Of a DNA stretch of 64,000 bases, positions 49,364 to 59,922 are shown piece by piece. The number at the start of each line of letters is the position of its first letter. Position 1 is the first letter of the stretch. This DNA is from Clavaria fumosa (taxonomy: Eukaryota; Basidiomycota; Agaricomycetes; Agaricales; Clavariaceae). Location of the stretch: positions 558,001-622,000 of the forward strand of contig OX637802.1 in the NCBI GenBank assembly GCA_951802425.1, read 5' to 3'. Both the position numbers and the translations under genes were made by a program. The notes under the pieces are model-generated. The model had not been told where the DNA came from, ran no database searches, and saw only the letters and a list, made by a program, of their open reading frames with translations.

Positions 49364-50924
49364 TCACTGTTGGTTGTCTAATGCACTTCTCAACCTTCTT
49401 CTAAGCGTATCTTCGCCATCGGCGCCGTCGCCTTTTCTTCCGACGTCTCTTAAGACATTCACCCTATCAGGCACAGCGTCCGTCGGCTGGGGTTTGGCAA
49501 GAGTCGGGTTATTAACGTGAGTCAGGGAGTCAGATGGGGAAGCTGGTGCGCTCGGCTGGGGGAGGGCTTCGACGAGTTCGGTCAGGATGGCGATGCGAAT
49601 CCAGCGTCTGTAACGCGTGAACTGCAGCGGGAACAGCAGCACATGAGAAAAGCGGTAGTGATCGAGTTGAAAATTACGCAGTACTTTGCCAATGCCACTT
49701 TTATTACTCCGGTGTTCCCATTTGTTATCGCCGTAGACCCAGCCATCCGCATCGGTGAATGGCTCCTCCTCTGCCTTTTTGGTCTCTCCTGATTCCTCCT
49801 TAGGGTTGTCTTTGTCTAGCTCCGGGAGCAAACTCAATGACATCCTGCGCTTCGTCTTCGGGCTCGTCTTCGAAGGAGAACCATGATCACCACCTTCTTT
49901 TTCAACCTGGCTCGTATCCTTCCTCACGGCGACACGCCATTCGTGGTCTTCCCATGACCAGCTTGCGGTGCGGCGCACCATGCCGCTGCGGCCATCTGGC
50001 ATGACCACGGACTTCTCTTCTGGGAGAGTGAACACCTGCGGGGGCGCAACCGGGGCCAATGCTGGCGGCGCGGAGCACCACGATGGCCGCTCGGCGGGGA
50101 GAAGTGCGGCGGACCAGTCGAGGCCGACCCACCACCGCTGGTTCTCGTACAGAATGAAGAGGAAGCGCACAGGGTCGGCTGGCTCTGTGTGCGAGTCGGA
50201 GAGAGCAGATGGAGTGACAGGGGAAAGGAGCGCAGGGATAGTAGTACCTGAGGTGTAGCTGTAGATAGTATATAAGCTCCATCGGATGTGTGCACTGGAC
50301 CAGAGGACTTTCAGTATGGTCCTGGCCCATGGGGCGCGGTGAGTAAGAAGCAGGGTACCAAGTATACCAAGAAGAGTTGGAATGGTGATCAAGCGCGTTA
50401 AGAACAAGTATGGTGGGTACACAGACAGAATTATGCGGAAGAGGGTAAAGGAAGGGATAGTCGCAACATGATTTGCTGCGGACACTGGCAGCGATGGTAG
50501 CAAGGAGTGTATGGTGATAAGATCGGTGATAGCATCTTGAATACAGTGCTCGGTCACTGGTGAAGGGCTACGCCGCGTGAATAGTTTCCACCTCGAAGCC
50601 GCCAATAGCAATGCAATGGCAATTGGCACTATGCCGTATCTTCAGAGTGAGATTAGATATCCTAGCGGGGCTACAAAGTCTGCAGCAGACACACCGTATA
50701 GCGGGGATCCAGAGCAGACATATGGCCCACCAAAGCGCAACGGCCAGCCAGCTGTCGTACCAGGACGTTCTCCAGCTAAGTGTCTCCGCTGTGTAACGAA
50801 TTGCGGTAATAAGAGGTGCTAATCGCACGAGGACGGTGGTGAGAGGTGCTGGAACAGTTCTGACAAAATCGGCGAGGGTAGGTATTGCCGTCGTAGCCCT
50901 CGTGGTAGTCGAGGCCGTCGTCAT
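49364..50924 (-). CDS. Peroxin with dysferlin-type domain (Pex24/Pex28-30 family)
   Basis: Integral peroxisomal/ER membrane protein controlling peroxisome number and size (family knowledge). ATG at 50924 gives TLADFVRTVPAPLTTVLVRL and SWYDSWLAVALWWAICLL; after an intron come PIAIALLLAASRW and membrane-rich stretches (LFRIILSVYPPYLFLTRLIT, TLLGILGTLLL). The dysferlin-like half has FLFILYENQRWWVGLDWSAA (DysF-N) and DADGWVYGDNKWEHR (DysF-C), and in between WSWEDHEWRVAVR. An intron with GTACTG donor near 49680 joins SGIGK to FTRYRRWIRIAILTE. Stop at 49364. No break seen. Confidence 0.82.
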
Positions 50925-51842
50925 CGACGGTGCAGCGTGCTCTTCAGATCTCTGTAGGGTAATCTGACGTCGCGCGTGACAACAAAGCTGACATACCGTG
51001 ACGTGACACTGTTTCTTTGTTTTAGCCATGCATCTTATGTACACCTTGGACGACGATGGGAACCGAGTGTATACCCTCAAGGTGCGTTCTGACAGCATTT
51101 ACCGCCCTATCGGCCCTCAGATGACCAAACCCTATCCTTAGAAAGTTACAGTGCAAGGGCGAAGAACGCGCTCAGCTCACCCTGGTCAGCTTACACCACC
51201 TTTCTAATCAACACTCCGCCCTGCTTGCTCACATATCTTGACGATGCACCTCTGCTCCATCCAGCGCGCTTTTCTCCCGATGACAAGTTCTCCCGTCATC
51301 GTGTGACCCTGAAGAGGCGCCGTGGCGTACTGTTAACGCAGCTTCCGTCCAAACCGTTCTGAGACGTCGCTTTACGCAATTGTTGCTGGATCGTATCTCG
51401 ATGTGTTTGCGATCATGAATATAATAGATTGAACCATGCGAGTGTAGATAAAGAATGCAACATCTGTTAAATCACTGCAAGACAGCAAAGGGAATGAAGG
51501 TGTGGGTAGGTGTAGATGACACAAGGATTTTTGCTCAGCTTCCTGTATGATTTTAGCACTCTCTCATGTCAAATTGAATATTCTGTCTGATAGTTCACCT
51601 CTTTGAGAGTAGATACAGTGACAGAATGAAAGGATTGACACAGAATTGCATGGTCACAACACAATTTGATGTCAGGTGTGACATGTGCCACAAGTGCATT
51701 TCAAGGTGTTCCAGGCATTCCATTTGTCTGTGGCTGGTTTCCCATATCTGTCAAGACATGGTTGGATGAGCACTATCAAATTGTGTCAAGAGGCTTTGGG
51801 ACACAGTAGCTAAGCAGGAGAGGCTGCATAATGCTGTAGATG
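50925..51842. other. Upstream region of the peroxin gene, grading into repeat DNA
   Basis: No gene supported. The last ~350 bp is A+T-rich and adjoins the outer LTR fragment at 51843. Confidence 0.35.
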
Positions 51843-51884
51843 TATCAGACTGGGTCTCACACAACTTAAAGGTAAGGTCATATA

Positions 51885-52266
51885 CTGTACCATTTCGACC
51901 ACATGTTCGTCACGCGTCACGCGGACCTCTGAACTGAACACAAACTGCGTGACTGTCACGCAATATTTTCATAGATGAACTTGGAGGCGTGACTAATTTC
52001 AATGAGCCTCGAAGTCATTATTGTACCTACTGCTTTTCAATTTATGCCTTTGCCCTCTCCCCCCTTCTTGTATCTCTTCTAGTTGTTTAACAATTGCTGC
52101 AATACTCAACTGCTGAGCCTCCTCCACCTCCTCAAAATCTGCTCGTTGACCAGCTTGAACTTGTTTCAACCCTGGTCACACATCATGTTGAGCTCTGAAC
52201 TCCGAGTGGATGCGTGACCACCTGCTTATGTAAGTGTGGCGTGAACATGTGGTCGAAATGATACAG
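51885..52266. mobile_element. MITE1, TA-flanked Tc1/mariner/pogo-type element
   Basis: 382 bp with terminal inverted repeats of about 24 bp starting CTGTACCATTTCGACCACAT, one mismatch between ends. TA dinucleotides flank it at 51883-51884 and 52267-52268. No coding capacity. It splits the outer LTR. Confidence 0.85.
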
Positions 52267-53980
52267 TACTAAGATAAGGGGAAAAGAGTACAAAAAAGGA
52301 AAAGTGAAAGTATATACAGTAGAACATCTCATAACTCATAACGTCGTTAAGCATAACTTCCATATTGCATAGGTTTTGGGCCTGTCCCGACTTGGTGCCT
52401 GCTAAACTGGGGGGTATAATGCATAATTCATAATGCATGGGCTTTGCAGTACAATATGCAATATCAGATTCAGGCCATAAGGCCAAGTAATTCAAATTCT
52501 CTAGATTATGTGGCACATTTGAGCCCAACACCACTTCGGCCAGCATTACATGCCCCAAGTAGAGCCTACACGAAGGCCCCGGCCCAAACCCGCACCCTAC
52601 ACCAGCCGAAAACCACGAGGGCCAGCTCAAGAAACCCCTGTGACATCAGCAAAATGACTCCAACAGCGCGAGAATTTGACACTGCATGATTGGCTCACCG
52701 TGTTTGCCTTCATTGACAACCACAAAGATTTATCTCAGGGTGAGGTGGTGGAACATTTCAGGACACGGCATGAAGGGGCTTTGATTTTTACGCAGTCAAG
52801 CCTTTCACAAAGGCTGAAAGTCGGGTCTGATCTGGAGTTGCGAGCACAAGCACATCCAAACGCTTTGTCATCGAAACGACCTTGTGTAGTGACGCATCCG
52901 GGCATAGAAAGAGCTCTCGTTTTCTGGATCAAGCAGATGGAACTGAAAGGGGAGACTGTGACAGGACCAATGTTGCGAGAAAAGCGGTCACGGTTTGAGG
53001 AATTATTTGATGTGCCGGCAAATGAGCGACTGACTGGAGGAGGATGGGTTGGTCCTTTCTGCAAGGCATATAAAATAAAGGAATATCAGAGGCATGGAGA
53101 AGCTGCGTCTGTTGACTTGACTGCTGTTGTTGAAGCAGAGAGAGCTCGCATTCAGGAGATTCTCACCAAATACTCACCAAAGGACCGATGGAATATCGAT
53201 GAATCAGCATTGAATCCCTTGTGAGTGCGATACATTATGGAAAATATTAATAATTCTTACAAAGCCCTCTTAGTGCTCCACCTGACCGTGGTCTTGCCAT
53301 GAAGCAGATGAGCGGGAAAAAGCGGGATAAATTCCGTATCACTATTGCACTTGCCTGCAATGCAGATGGGAGTGAGAAGCTGCCTCTGTTCTACATAGGG
53401 AAGTCCAAAATGCCTCGGTGTTTTAAAGGAAAGCAGCCTGAGCAGCAAGGATTTCACTATCGAAATAACAAAAAGGCCTGGATGACAGCTGCTCTCTTTG
53501 AGGAGTGAGTACGCATAGTGTATGATGTGTTATTAGCCTGATGATTTGCTAGATGGATCAAATCAATTGACATCAGGATGCGTGCACAAAACCGCCGAAT
53601 TTGCCTTCTCCTGGACAATTTCTCTGGCCATTTTATCTCCTATGTGCCACGCAATATCCAGATCGAATATTTTGAGCCAAATATGACACCGTACATTCAG
53701 CCTTTGGACGCAGGGATCATTCGCTGCTTCAAGGCACATTACCGTCGTGCATTTTGCATCCGTGCAATTGAGCTGGATGATGCAGGCGAGCAGGAGATCT
53801 ATAATATCAACCTTCTCGAAGCTATGGCTATGGCACATCAGGAAAAAGAACCCCCAGCAGTAGACATCAGCATAGACTATGTAGACTACACAGCCTGTAT
53901 AGACTGCTGTAGCATATGTAGTGAGAAAAATAGTAATACATAGAAGGTATGGATTACTATATAGCATGCAATAGACTGGG

Positions 53981-54407
53981 TAGCATATTATGAGTGCATT
54001 GTAGTAATGGTAGTAGAGCCTATGTACTATGTTGAGCCTAGTAGCATATTATGAGTGCATTGTAGTCACGGTAGTAGAGCCTATGTACTATGTTGAGCCT
54101 AGTAGCATATTATGAGTGCATTGTAGTCACAGTAGTAGAGCCTATGTACTATGTTGAGCCTAGTAGCATATTATGAGTGCATTGTAGTTACAGTAGTAGA
54201 GCCTATGTACTATGTTGAGCCTAGTAGCATATTATGAGTGCATTGTAGTTACGGTAGTAGAGCCTATGTACTATGTTGAGCCTAGTAGCATATTATGAGT
54301 GCATTGTAGTTACAGTAGTAGAGCCTATGTACTATGTTGAGCCTAGTAGCATATTATGAGTGCATTGTAGTTACAGTAGTAGAGCCTATGTACTATGTTG
54401 AGCCTAG
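53981..54407. repeat. 61-bp minisatellite, seven copies
   Basis: Copies starting TAGCATATTATGAGTGCATT at 53981, 54042, 54103, 54164, 54225, 54286 and 54347, with only a few substitutions (TAATG/TCACG/TTACA variants). A partial eighth start occurs at 54408. Confidence 0.95.
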
Positions 54408-54645
54408 TAGCAACTAGTGATAGTGCTGTTGGGTAGGATAGTAAGCCTTTGTACTACATTGAATTGACAGCACAGATGTTGTCATGATTATGATATAATC
54501 AGGAGCTGAGTGGAGGTGAGGTGAATTCCAGTGCAAGGTTGAAGCAATAAACTCATGAGTGTTTCAGCAGGCTATAGATTAGGATCAAAATGAACAATTC
54601 ATGATATTGTGCAGTATATGACAAGTACATAGAGTAGTCTCTTTT

Positions 54646-54939
54646 TGTTAGGATTGCTTACATAAGCCATCCCAAAGAGGAGTTGTGGAGAAACTGGGGG
54701 AGGAGGGTTGTTGGAAGGTCACATGACCTGTGGCTGGGGTCAGATTACATAATTGTAAGATCACATGACCTGGAGCCTGGGCATGTCATGTGATCCAAGG
54801 GTCTGAGCATGGGAACACCAGCAAATGCTGAAGCATTTGGTATATATACCTTTGCTTTTCCTCTTTTGTACTCTTTCCCCCTTATGTTAGTATTGTTGTC
54901 ATGACCTTACATTTAAGTTGTGTGAGACCCAGTCTGATA
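54646..54939 (+). mobile_element. Solo LTR-like element, uninterrupted
   Basis: Starts TGTTAGGATTGCTTACATAA, has a palindromic TATA box GGTATATATACC near 54840, then a CT-rich stretch, and ends near GAGACCCAGTCTGATA. CTTTT occurs on both sides (54641-54645, 54940-54944), a likely 5-bp target duplication. The same sequence is the outer split element on the opposite strand. No internal retrotransposon region is attached. Confidence 0.65.
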
Positions 54940-55264
54940 CTTTTGGACTAAAATTGTTACAAAGATTTGTACTCCATAAATGAATGCATATCAGTATACT
55001 TGTTGAGATAAAATTGAGCTGCTGAATGAAGAGCATTATTTCTGGTCCATGAGATAGGTACATCTGCTGATCCAAAGTGAGGAATCAACAGACAACTGTG
55101 CCAAATTTGCAGAATTTTGTCAAGTAGACAAAATAATCTGATACATGCCAGTTGCTAGATCAAAGCTTGTAAGTGGTCTGTACCAGTGAACATATGCTAA
55201 AGGATGTGGTACTATGCCCAGGCACATCAGCAAAACAGCTTGGCTAAATGTAAGTATGGACTGG

Positions 55265-55320
55265 TATGGACTGGTGTGTAACACCCCAAGTTGTCTTGGG
55301 GTATTACATACCAGTCCATA
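55265..55320. repeat. 26-bp-arm hairpin
   Basis: TATGGACTGGTGTGTAACAC...CCCAAG (55265-55290) pairs with 55295-55320 across a TTGT loop, with two or three mismatches. Confidence 0.8.
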
Positions 55321-55328
55321 CCTCTCTA

Positions 55329-55589
55329 CTGTACCATTTCATTCAATTGACCAGGTGGTGTGATGCATTCCTCTGGTCAAATTTTGAATTGACTGAAAGT
55401 AGAAGTCAAGTGTGACATGAGGGATAATTGACTGCCCCTCCACCAGTATATATTAGGTAACTGTCACCCAAAAAGGGAATTTCACCTTACAAATTGACCA
55501 ATTCCTCAAATGATGTGTGACCAGTGTGATTTTTGGCCAATTTGGGGAGGTGCATGATGCATGACAGGTCAATTGAATGAAATGGACAG
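55329..55589. mobile_element. MITE2, TA-flanked element
   Basis: 261 bp, terminal inverted repeats starting CTGTACCATTTCATTCAATT (right end CTGTCCATTTCATTCAATTG when reversed), TA on both sides (55327-55328, 55590-55591). The outer 12 bases match MITE1; the interior does not. No coding capacity. Confidence 0.82.
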
Positions 55590-56219
55590 TATACTGACAA
55601 CTTAGCTGAGCTGTTTTGCTGATGAGATGCTTTGGAAGATCAAAAATCTTGCTACATGAAGACCTAGTTGAAGTTGACATCAAATTGTAGACAATTGATA
55701 GCCTTAGACTAACCTTTTAATCCATCCTCTTTCCACTGTGATTTGTTCTCAATGATCAAGGTAGTGTCAAAGCATGGTGGAGTTGCTGGCTTGCATGGTC
55801 CATTAGAATGGCCAGGCATTCCATGAATCTGATATAACTGTTCATCAGCTTGGGGCTTGGATGGCAACTTGACAGTAATATATTTATACATATCAAATCA
55901 ATCATGATAGTTTGGATGAATATTATCTCTTCCAAAAGATTGCTCCAAAAAGGTGTTCAAAGCTTGGATAAAGCTAGGCACCCATCTATCTTGGTAAACC
56001 AGCACAGAAAATATCAATTAATTTTTTTGACATATCCACATTAATCTACAGATCAAGTAGTGTCTTATGAAAAAAAAAATCTTGAGAATTGCTTGAGAAT
56101 TGACTGAGAAATGGGCCAGAACATTTGTGGGTCACTGATTTGGTAAGCTTATGGCTGTACTTGTGGCATGGTGGGAATTGCCGTCCCAGAAAGTCGTCAC
56201 ATGTTCTGTGTTGAACTTG

Positions 56220-57345
56220 TCGTTCTCTCTGCCTCCCACCATCACCCTCTCTCCTCCCTTTCTCCCATCCCCAGCAACGACGATAGCGGCGACAGCACCC
56301 TCACCCTCACCTCCAACGATGACGACGACGGCGGCAGCACCCTCACCCTCTCCTTCCTCCAGCGATGACGACGACGGCGGCGGTACCCTCACCCTCTCTC
56401 TCCTCCAGCGATGACGGCGACGGCGGCGGCACCTCCTCCCTCTCCCTCACCCTCTCCTTCAGTGACAACCATGGCAGCGGCGGCACCCTCAGCGAGGGGC
56501 CACCAGGTGCGCCCTCTCCCTTTTTTCATGATTCTTTTCAATTTTTTTTAATCTACAGGGCGATGGAGGGCGACGGCACTTCTCCGTCTCCTCTCTCTCA
56601 CTCTCCTCACTCTCCCTCTCCTCCCTCTCCTCCCTCCCTCTCTCCTCCCTCTCTCCTCCCTCTTCCTTCCCCTCCCTCTCTCCTCCAGCAACTACGACGA
56701 CGGCAGCGGCGGCGGCAGCGGCAACACAGCAACAGCGGCGACGGGGGCGGCGGCGACAGCGGCGGTGATGGCGGCGGCAGCGACAGCAGCGGCAACAGCG
56801 GCGGTGACAGCGGCAGCAGTGACAGCAACGGCGGCGGCGGCAGCGACAGCGACGGCGGCGGTGACGGCGGCGGCAGCGGCGGCAACAGCGAGGGCAGCAG
56901 CGGCAGCAACAACGACGGCAGCGGCAGCAACAATGACGGCGACGGCGGTGGCAACAGTGGCGGCAGCGACGGCGACGGTGGCGGCGGCGGCAGCAGCAGC
57001 AACAACGACGGCGGCGGCAGCGGCGGCGGTGGCGGCGGCGGCGGCGACGGCGACAGCAGCGGTGGCGGTGGCGGCGGCGGCAACAGCGGCGGCAGCAACA
57101 TCGACGGCAGTGGCAGCAACAACGACGGCGGCAGCGGCAGCAACAGCGACGGCGGCGACAGCGGCGGTAGCGACAGCAACGGCAGCGGCAGCAACAACAA
57201 CGGCGACGGCGGCGGCAACAATGACGGTGACGGCGGCGGCAACAACGATGGCAACAGCGGCGGCGGCGGGCGGCAGCAGCAGCAATGGCCCAGGCCCCCT
57301 ACTGCAGTCACAGACTGACAGTGGGGACCTGGGCCATTGATTTTG
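56220..57345. repeat. G+C-rich triplet-repeat block
   Basis: CT-rich lead (CCCTCACCCTCTC words) followed from about 56690 by ~580 bp of GGC, AGC, AAC and GAC triplets. The triplet structure keeps several frames open: plus strand 56365-57318 (Gly/Ser/Asp-rich) and 56765-57340 (Ala/Thr-rich), minus strand 56607-57413 (Pro/Leu-rich) and 56692-57453 (Ala/Val-rich). It ends in the hairpin at 57284. No frame is preferred, so no protein is called. Confidence 0.75.
57284..57338. repeat. AATGGCCC/GGGCCATT hairpin, copy 1
   Basis: 55-nt palindrome-like motif beginning AATGGCCCAGG and ending CCTGGGCCATT around a central TCACAGA. It matches the two hairpins in the hAT-like element. Confidence 0.8.
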
Positions 57346-57499
57346 TGCTGGCTGGTGTGCAGAGGAAGGAAGGAGCAGTGGTGGCAGCAGGAAGCGGCAC
57401 ATAGCACTACCATAGTCTACTGTAGTATCAACCTGGGTTACCATTTGAGACAAGTAAACTATTGAATCACCTTTGCATACTCTGGTGCATTGTATGGGA

Positions 57500-57650
57500 T
57501 CTACTCAGTCTACAGAGCAATATATAGGAACTACCATTACTACCATTACTACAGAGCAATATATGGGAACTACTGTTACTACAGAGCAATATATGGGAAC
57601 TACCATTACTACAGAGCAATATATGGGATCTACTGGGTCTATATAACGCG
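57500..57650. repeat. Short minisatellite of ACAGAGCAATATATGGGAAC words
   Basis: Four degenerate copies (starting near 57510, 57551, 57581 and 57611) of a 30-40 bp unit alternating with ACTACCATT/ACTGTT. Confidence 0.7.
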
Positions 57651-59867
57651 TTACTAGCTACTGAGCTACTGCTGCTACCATGACTACATAGTACTATATT
57701 GTTTGAGCTTTTTTTCCTGATGCAAGGGCAGCATGGAATGCAGTAGAGCAATTGATGATAAAAAATTGTTGGGATCACGCACAAATCCAAGGGTAAATTT
57801 GTCTTAATATTGTGACAGACAGAATGCTCAGTTAAAGCTATTTCAGAGAATGTTTACCTCCAAATTCTGCACCCAAGCCAACCTCAGGGATGCGAGACAA
57901 CCTGGCAGCATGGAAGCTCATCCGAGAATTCGCAGTCAGCACAGATATTACTTTGCCGCATGCCGAGGATCAGCTGAAGAAGTGTCTTGGAGATAACTAC
58001 CATGATGAGGACTGGCGCCCAGCACTCAATGCCGTCATGCATGCTGAAGGAGATGTCATATTAGCTCTTGATGCGCTTGACAAGCTTCAATATCCATGAC
58101 TCACAATAAAAATCCCTGCTCGGAACACTCAGTCAATGGCAACTCTTGATCAACTCATAGCCATCGAACAAGACCTCATGGACAGCGTCTCCCAGTTGAA
58201 AGAACGCCGCAGGATCCTTGGGACCCCGCCAACTCTAGAGGAGCTCATCAATCCACCCGAGGAAAAGGACTCTGACGACTCACAGCTCGAATTCAAGGGG
58301 GGTGACATAGAAATTGTTGCTGAAGTGCGCTATCAGTTGGCTGTTGAGTCCGGACAAGTACTCGAAGTTGATTCAGGTGAAGAGGGCGAAGAGGGAGAGG
58401 CTGAAACAGAAAAATCAGGAGATGTCAGCAATACGGATGTGATGCAGCTGTGTCGAGAGCTGGAGAGCCATTGCACACTCAAATTTGGTGAGTTCGAGCC
58501 TGCCCTCGAGCTCTCGCAACATCTCCGTCGCTTCCGGGGCTACTTGCAGAAGGCCGCAGTTGAGAAAGTCGAGCAGACGACGCTTGATAGGTATTGGAAG
58601 AGGAATGTCACATAGTGTCACAAAACGTGACGGATTTTGATAAGCATAACTCGCTTAATGCATAGGTTTTTGGCCTGTCTGGACAGTATGCGTTATGAGA
58701 TGTTCTACTGTACATTGTACCAACACCATTTTTCCCACCAACTAGATAATTTGTCTGCTGCTGCCACAACTCTTCAATTTTGGTAACTCTGAGTTGGCAG
58801 GAATCTTCTCAGGTATTTTAAGAGGTCTAAAATGATTTTTACCTATTTTTATATGCATCTGGAACTCAAGGGCGAGTGATCCGGGATGGTGAGGCAGATT
58901 GTGGCCAAAATGGCCACTTTTCCCAGCCGTGGGAACATGGCTAGTCATTGTCCTCCCCGCCACTTGTGTCCTCTCCCTCCTCTCCTTCTGCACCGGCAAC
59001 CGAATCTAGTGCGCCTCTGATGGGCTTTGGCTTCAGTGGGCGCTTTGGCTTTGTTGGCAGGTCCTTCGCACGTGTCCCTTTCAACCGCAACTGCACACAT
59101 TCGGCCTTCCACACCTTGACCACTTTCTTGTGCCCTGCCATCACTCTCTTCCATTCATCATCAGCTGCTGCCCTTGCTACCTTCCAAGCCTCCCGGCCCT
59201 CTTTCCTCTGGGCTTTTTCAACAGTCTCCGCCTCTTTCCTCACATTCTGATCTTTCAACTCTCATGTGAATTCTTCGTCAGTCAAGTGTCTTCCCAACCC
59301 ACCAGGGAAGAGAATGGTGCGTTCACTCTTCTTCTTGTTATCTTTGGCCTCAAGAGCATGCTTGAATTTCGACAGCTCAGCATGCTGGATAACTAGCAGG
59401 CGATTCAAGTGTTTTAATGCATGATTTGATTGTAATTACCCTAAATACGTGATGCATCAATAAGGGTAATGAGCTTTTGTGCCTTTGCGCTTGCCCCGCC
59501 ATGCATCGTCATGCATCCCACTCGCTTATGCCTGCCGCCCTGCCCTGCTGCCACCACCTGCCACCTGCCCTTCTGCTGCCACATGCTGCCCACCCTTCTG
59601 CTGCCACGTGCTGCCCGCCCTTCTGCCACCACCCGCTGCCCGCCCTTCTGCCACCACCCGCCGCCCGCTCCCCACCCCGCTGCTCTCGCCCTGCTGCCGC
59701 TGCCATTCCCCGCACTACTGCTATGTGCCGCCCACCCTGCTGCCGCCACCTGCCGCCCGCCCTCCTGCCGCCACCTGCCACCCGCCCTTCTGCCACCCCC
59801 TGCCACCTGCTCCCCACCTCGCTGCTCCTGCCCTGCTCTTGCTGCCACTCCATCCCCAGCTGCTACC

Positions 59868-59922
59868 AATGGCCCCGGTCCCCACCATTGGTCTGTGACC
59901 ATGGTTGGGGGCTTGGGCCATT
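59868..59922. repeat. AATGGCCC/GGGCCATT hairpin, copy 2
   Basis: Reads AATGGCCCCGGTCCCC...TTGGGCCATT; inverted relative to copy 3 as part of the element's arms. Confidence 0.85.

Larger units (their letters stand above)
53836..57722. mobile_element. Insert X: element of unknown superfamily inside the E1 transposase
   Basis: Begins CATCAGGAAAAA and ends with its inverse TTTTTTCCTGATG; host dinucleotide CA is present on both sides (53834-53835 and 57723-57724). Removing X and one CA leaves the transposase reading frame continuous, so the limits are secure. X carries a 61-bp minisatellite, a solo LTR, a hairpin, MITE2 and a G+C-rich triplet block. No transposase was recognised in it. Confidence 0.8.
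52676..58615 (+). pseudogene. E1 transposase (DDE_1, CENP-B/pogo type), interrupted
   Basis: Before X: a helix-turn-helix N-terminus (HDWLTVFAFIDNHKDLSQGE), a Tc5/CENP-B-type DNA-binding segment (FWIKQMELKGETVTGPMLRE), and the DDE_1 core with the first acidic residue in WNIDESALNP (near 53205), the second in LLLDNFSGH (near 53620) and the third in IQPLDAGIIRCF (near 53710), 30 residues apart (DD30D). Introns near 53223-53270 and 53506-53550. At 53835 the frame is cut by X and resumes at 57725 with RAAWNAVEQLMIKNCWDHAQ. The C-terminal part ends in TTLDRYWKRNVT (58615). A single TGA at 58097-58099 lies in an otherwise open frame. The natural start is unclear; coding similarity begins near 52660. 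Not functional as it stands. Confidence 0.85.
52317..58710 (+). mobile_element. E1, pogo-superfamily DNA transposon carrying insert X
   Basis: The ends are a perfect 19-bp inverted repeat CAGTAGAACATCTCATAAC, with subterminal GCATAAC...GCATAGGTTTT words also inverted. TA flanks at 52315-52316 and 58711-58712. About 2.5 kb without X. It contains one plus-strand transposase gene. Confidence 0.88.

Noticed and set aside
53563..53967. 134-codon minus-strand open frame with hydrophobic segments
   Set aside because: It is antisense to the DDE core of the E1 transposase, whose frame is clearly coding.
53981..54407. CRISPR-like array
   Set aside because: The copies are contiguous 61-bp tandem units without unique spacers, in a fungal genome.
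56607..57453. Pro/Leu-rich and Ala/Val-rich 'proteins' on the minus strand of the triplet block
   Set aside because: A direct by-product of triplet repeats that leave several frames open; no start context, splicing or motif supports translation.
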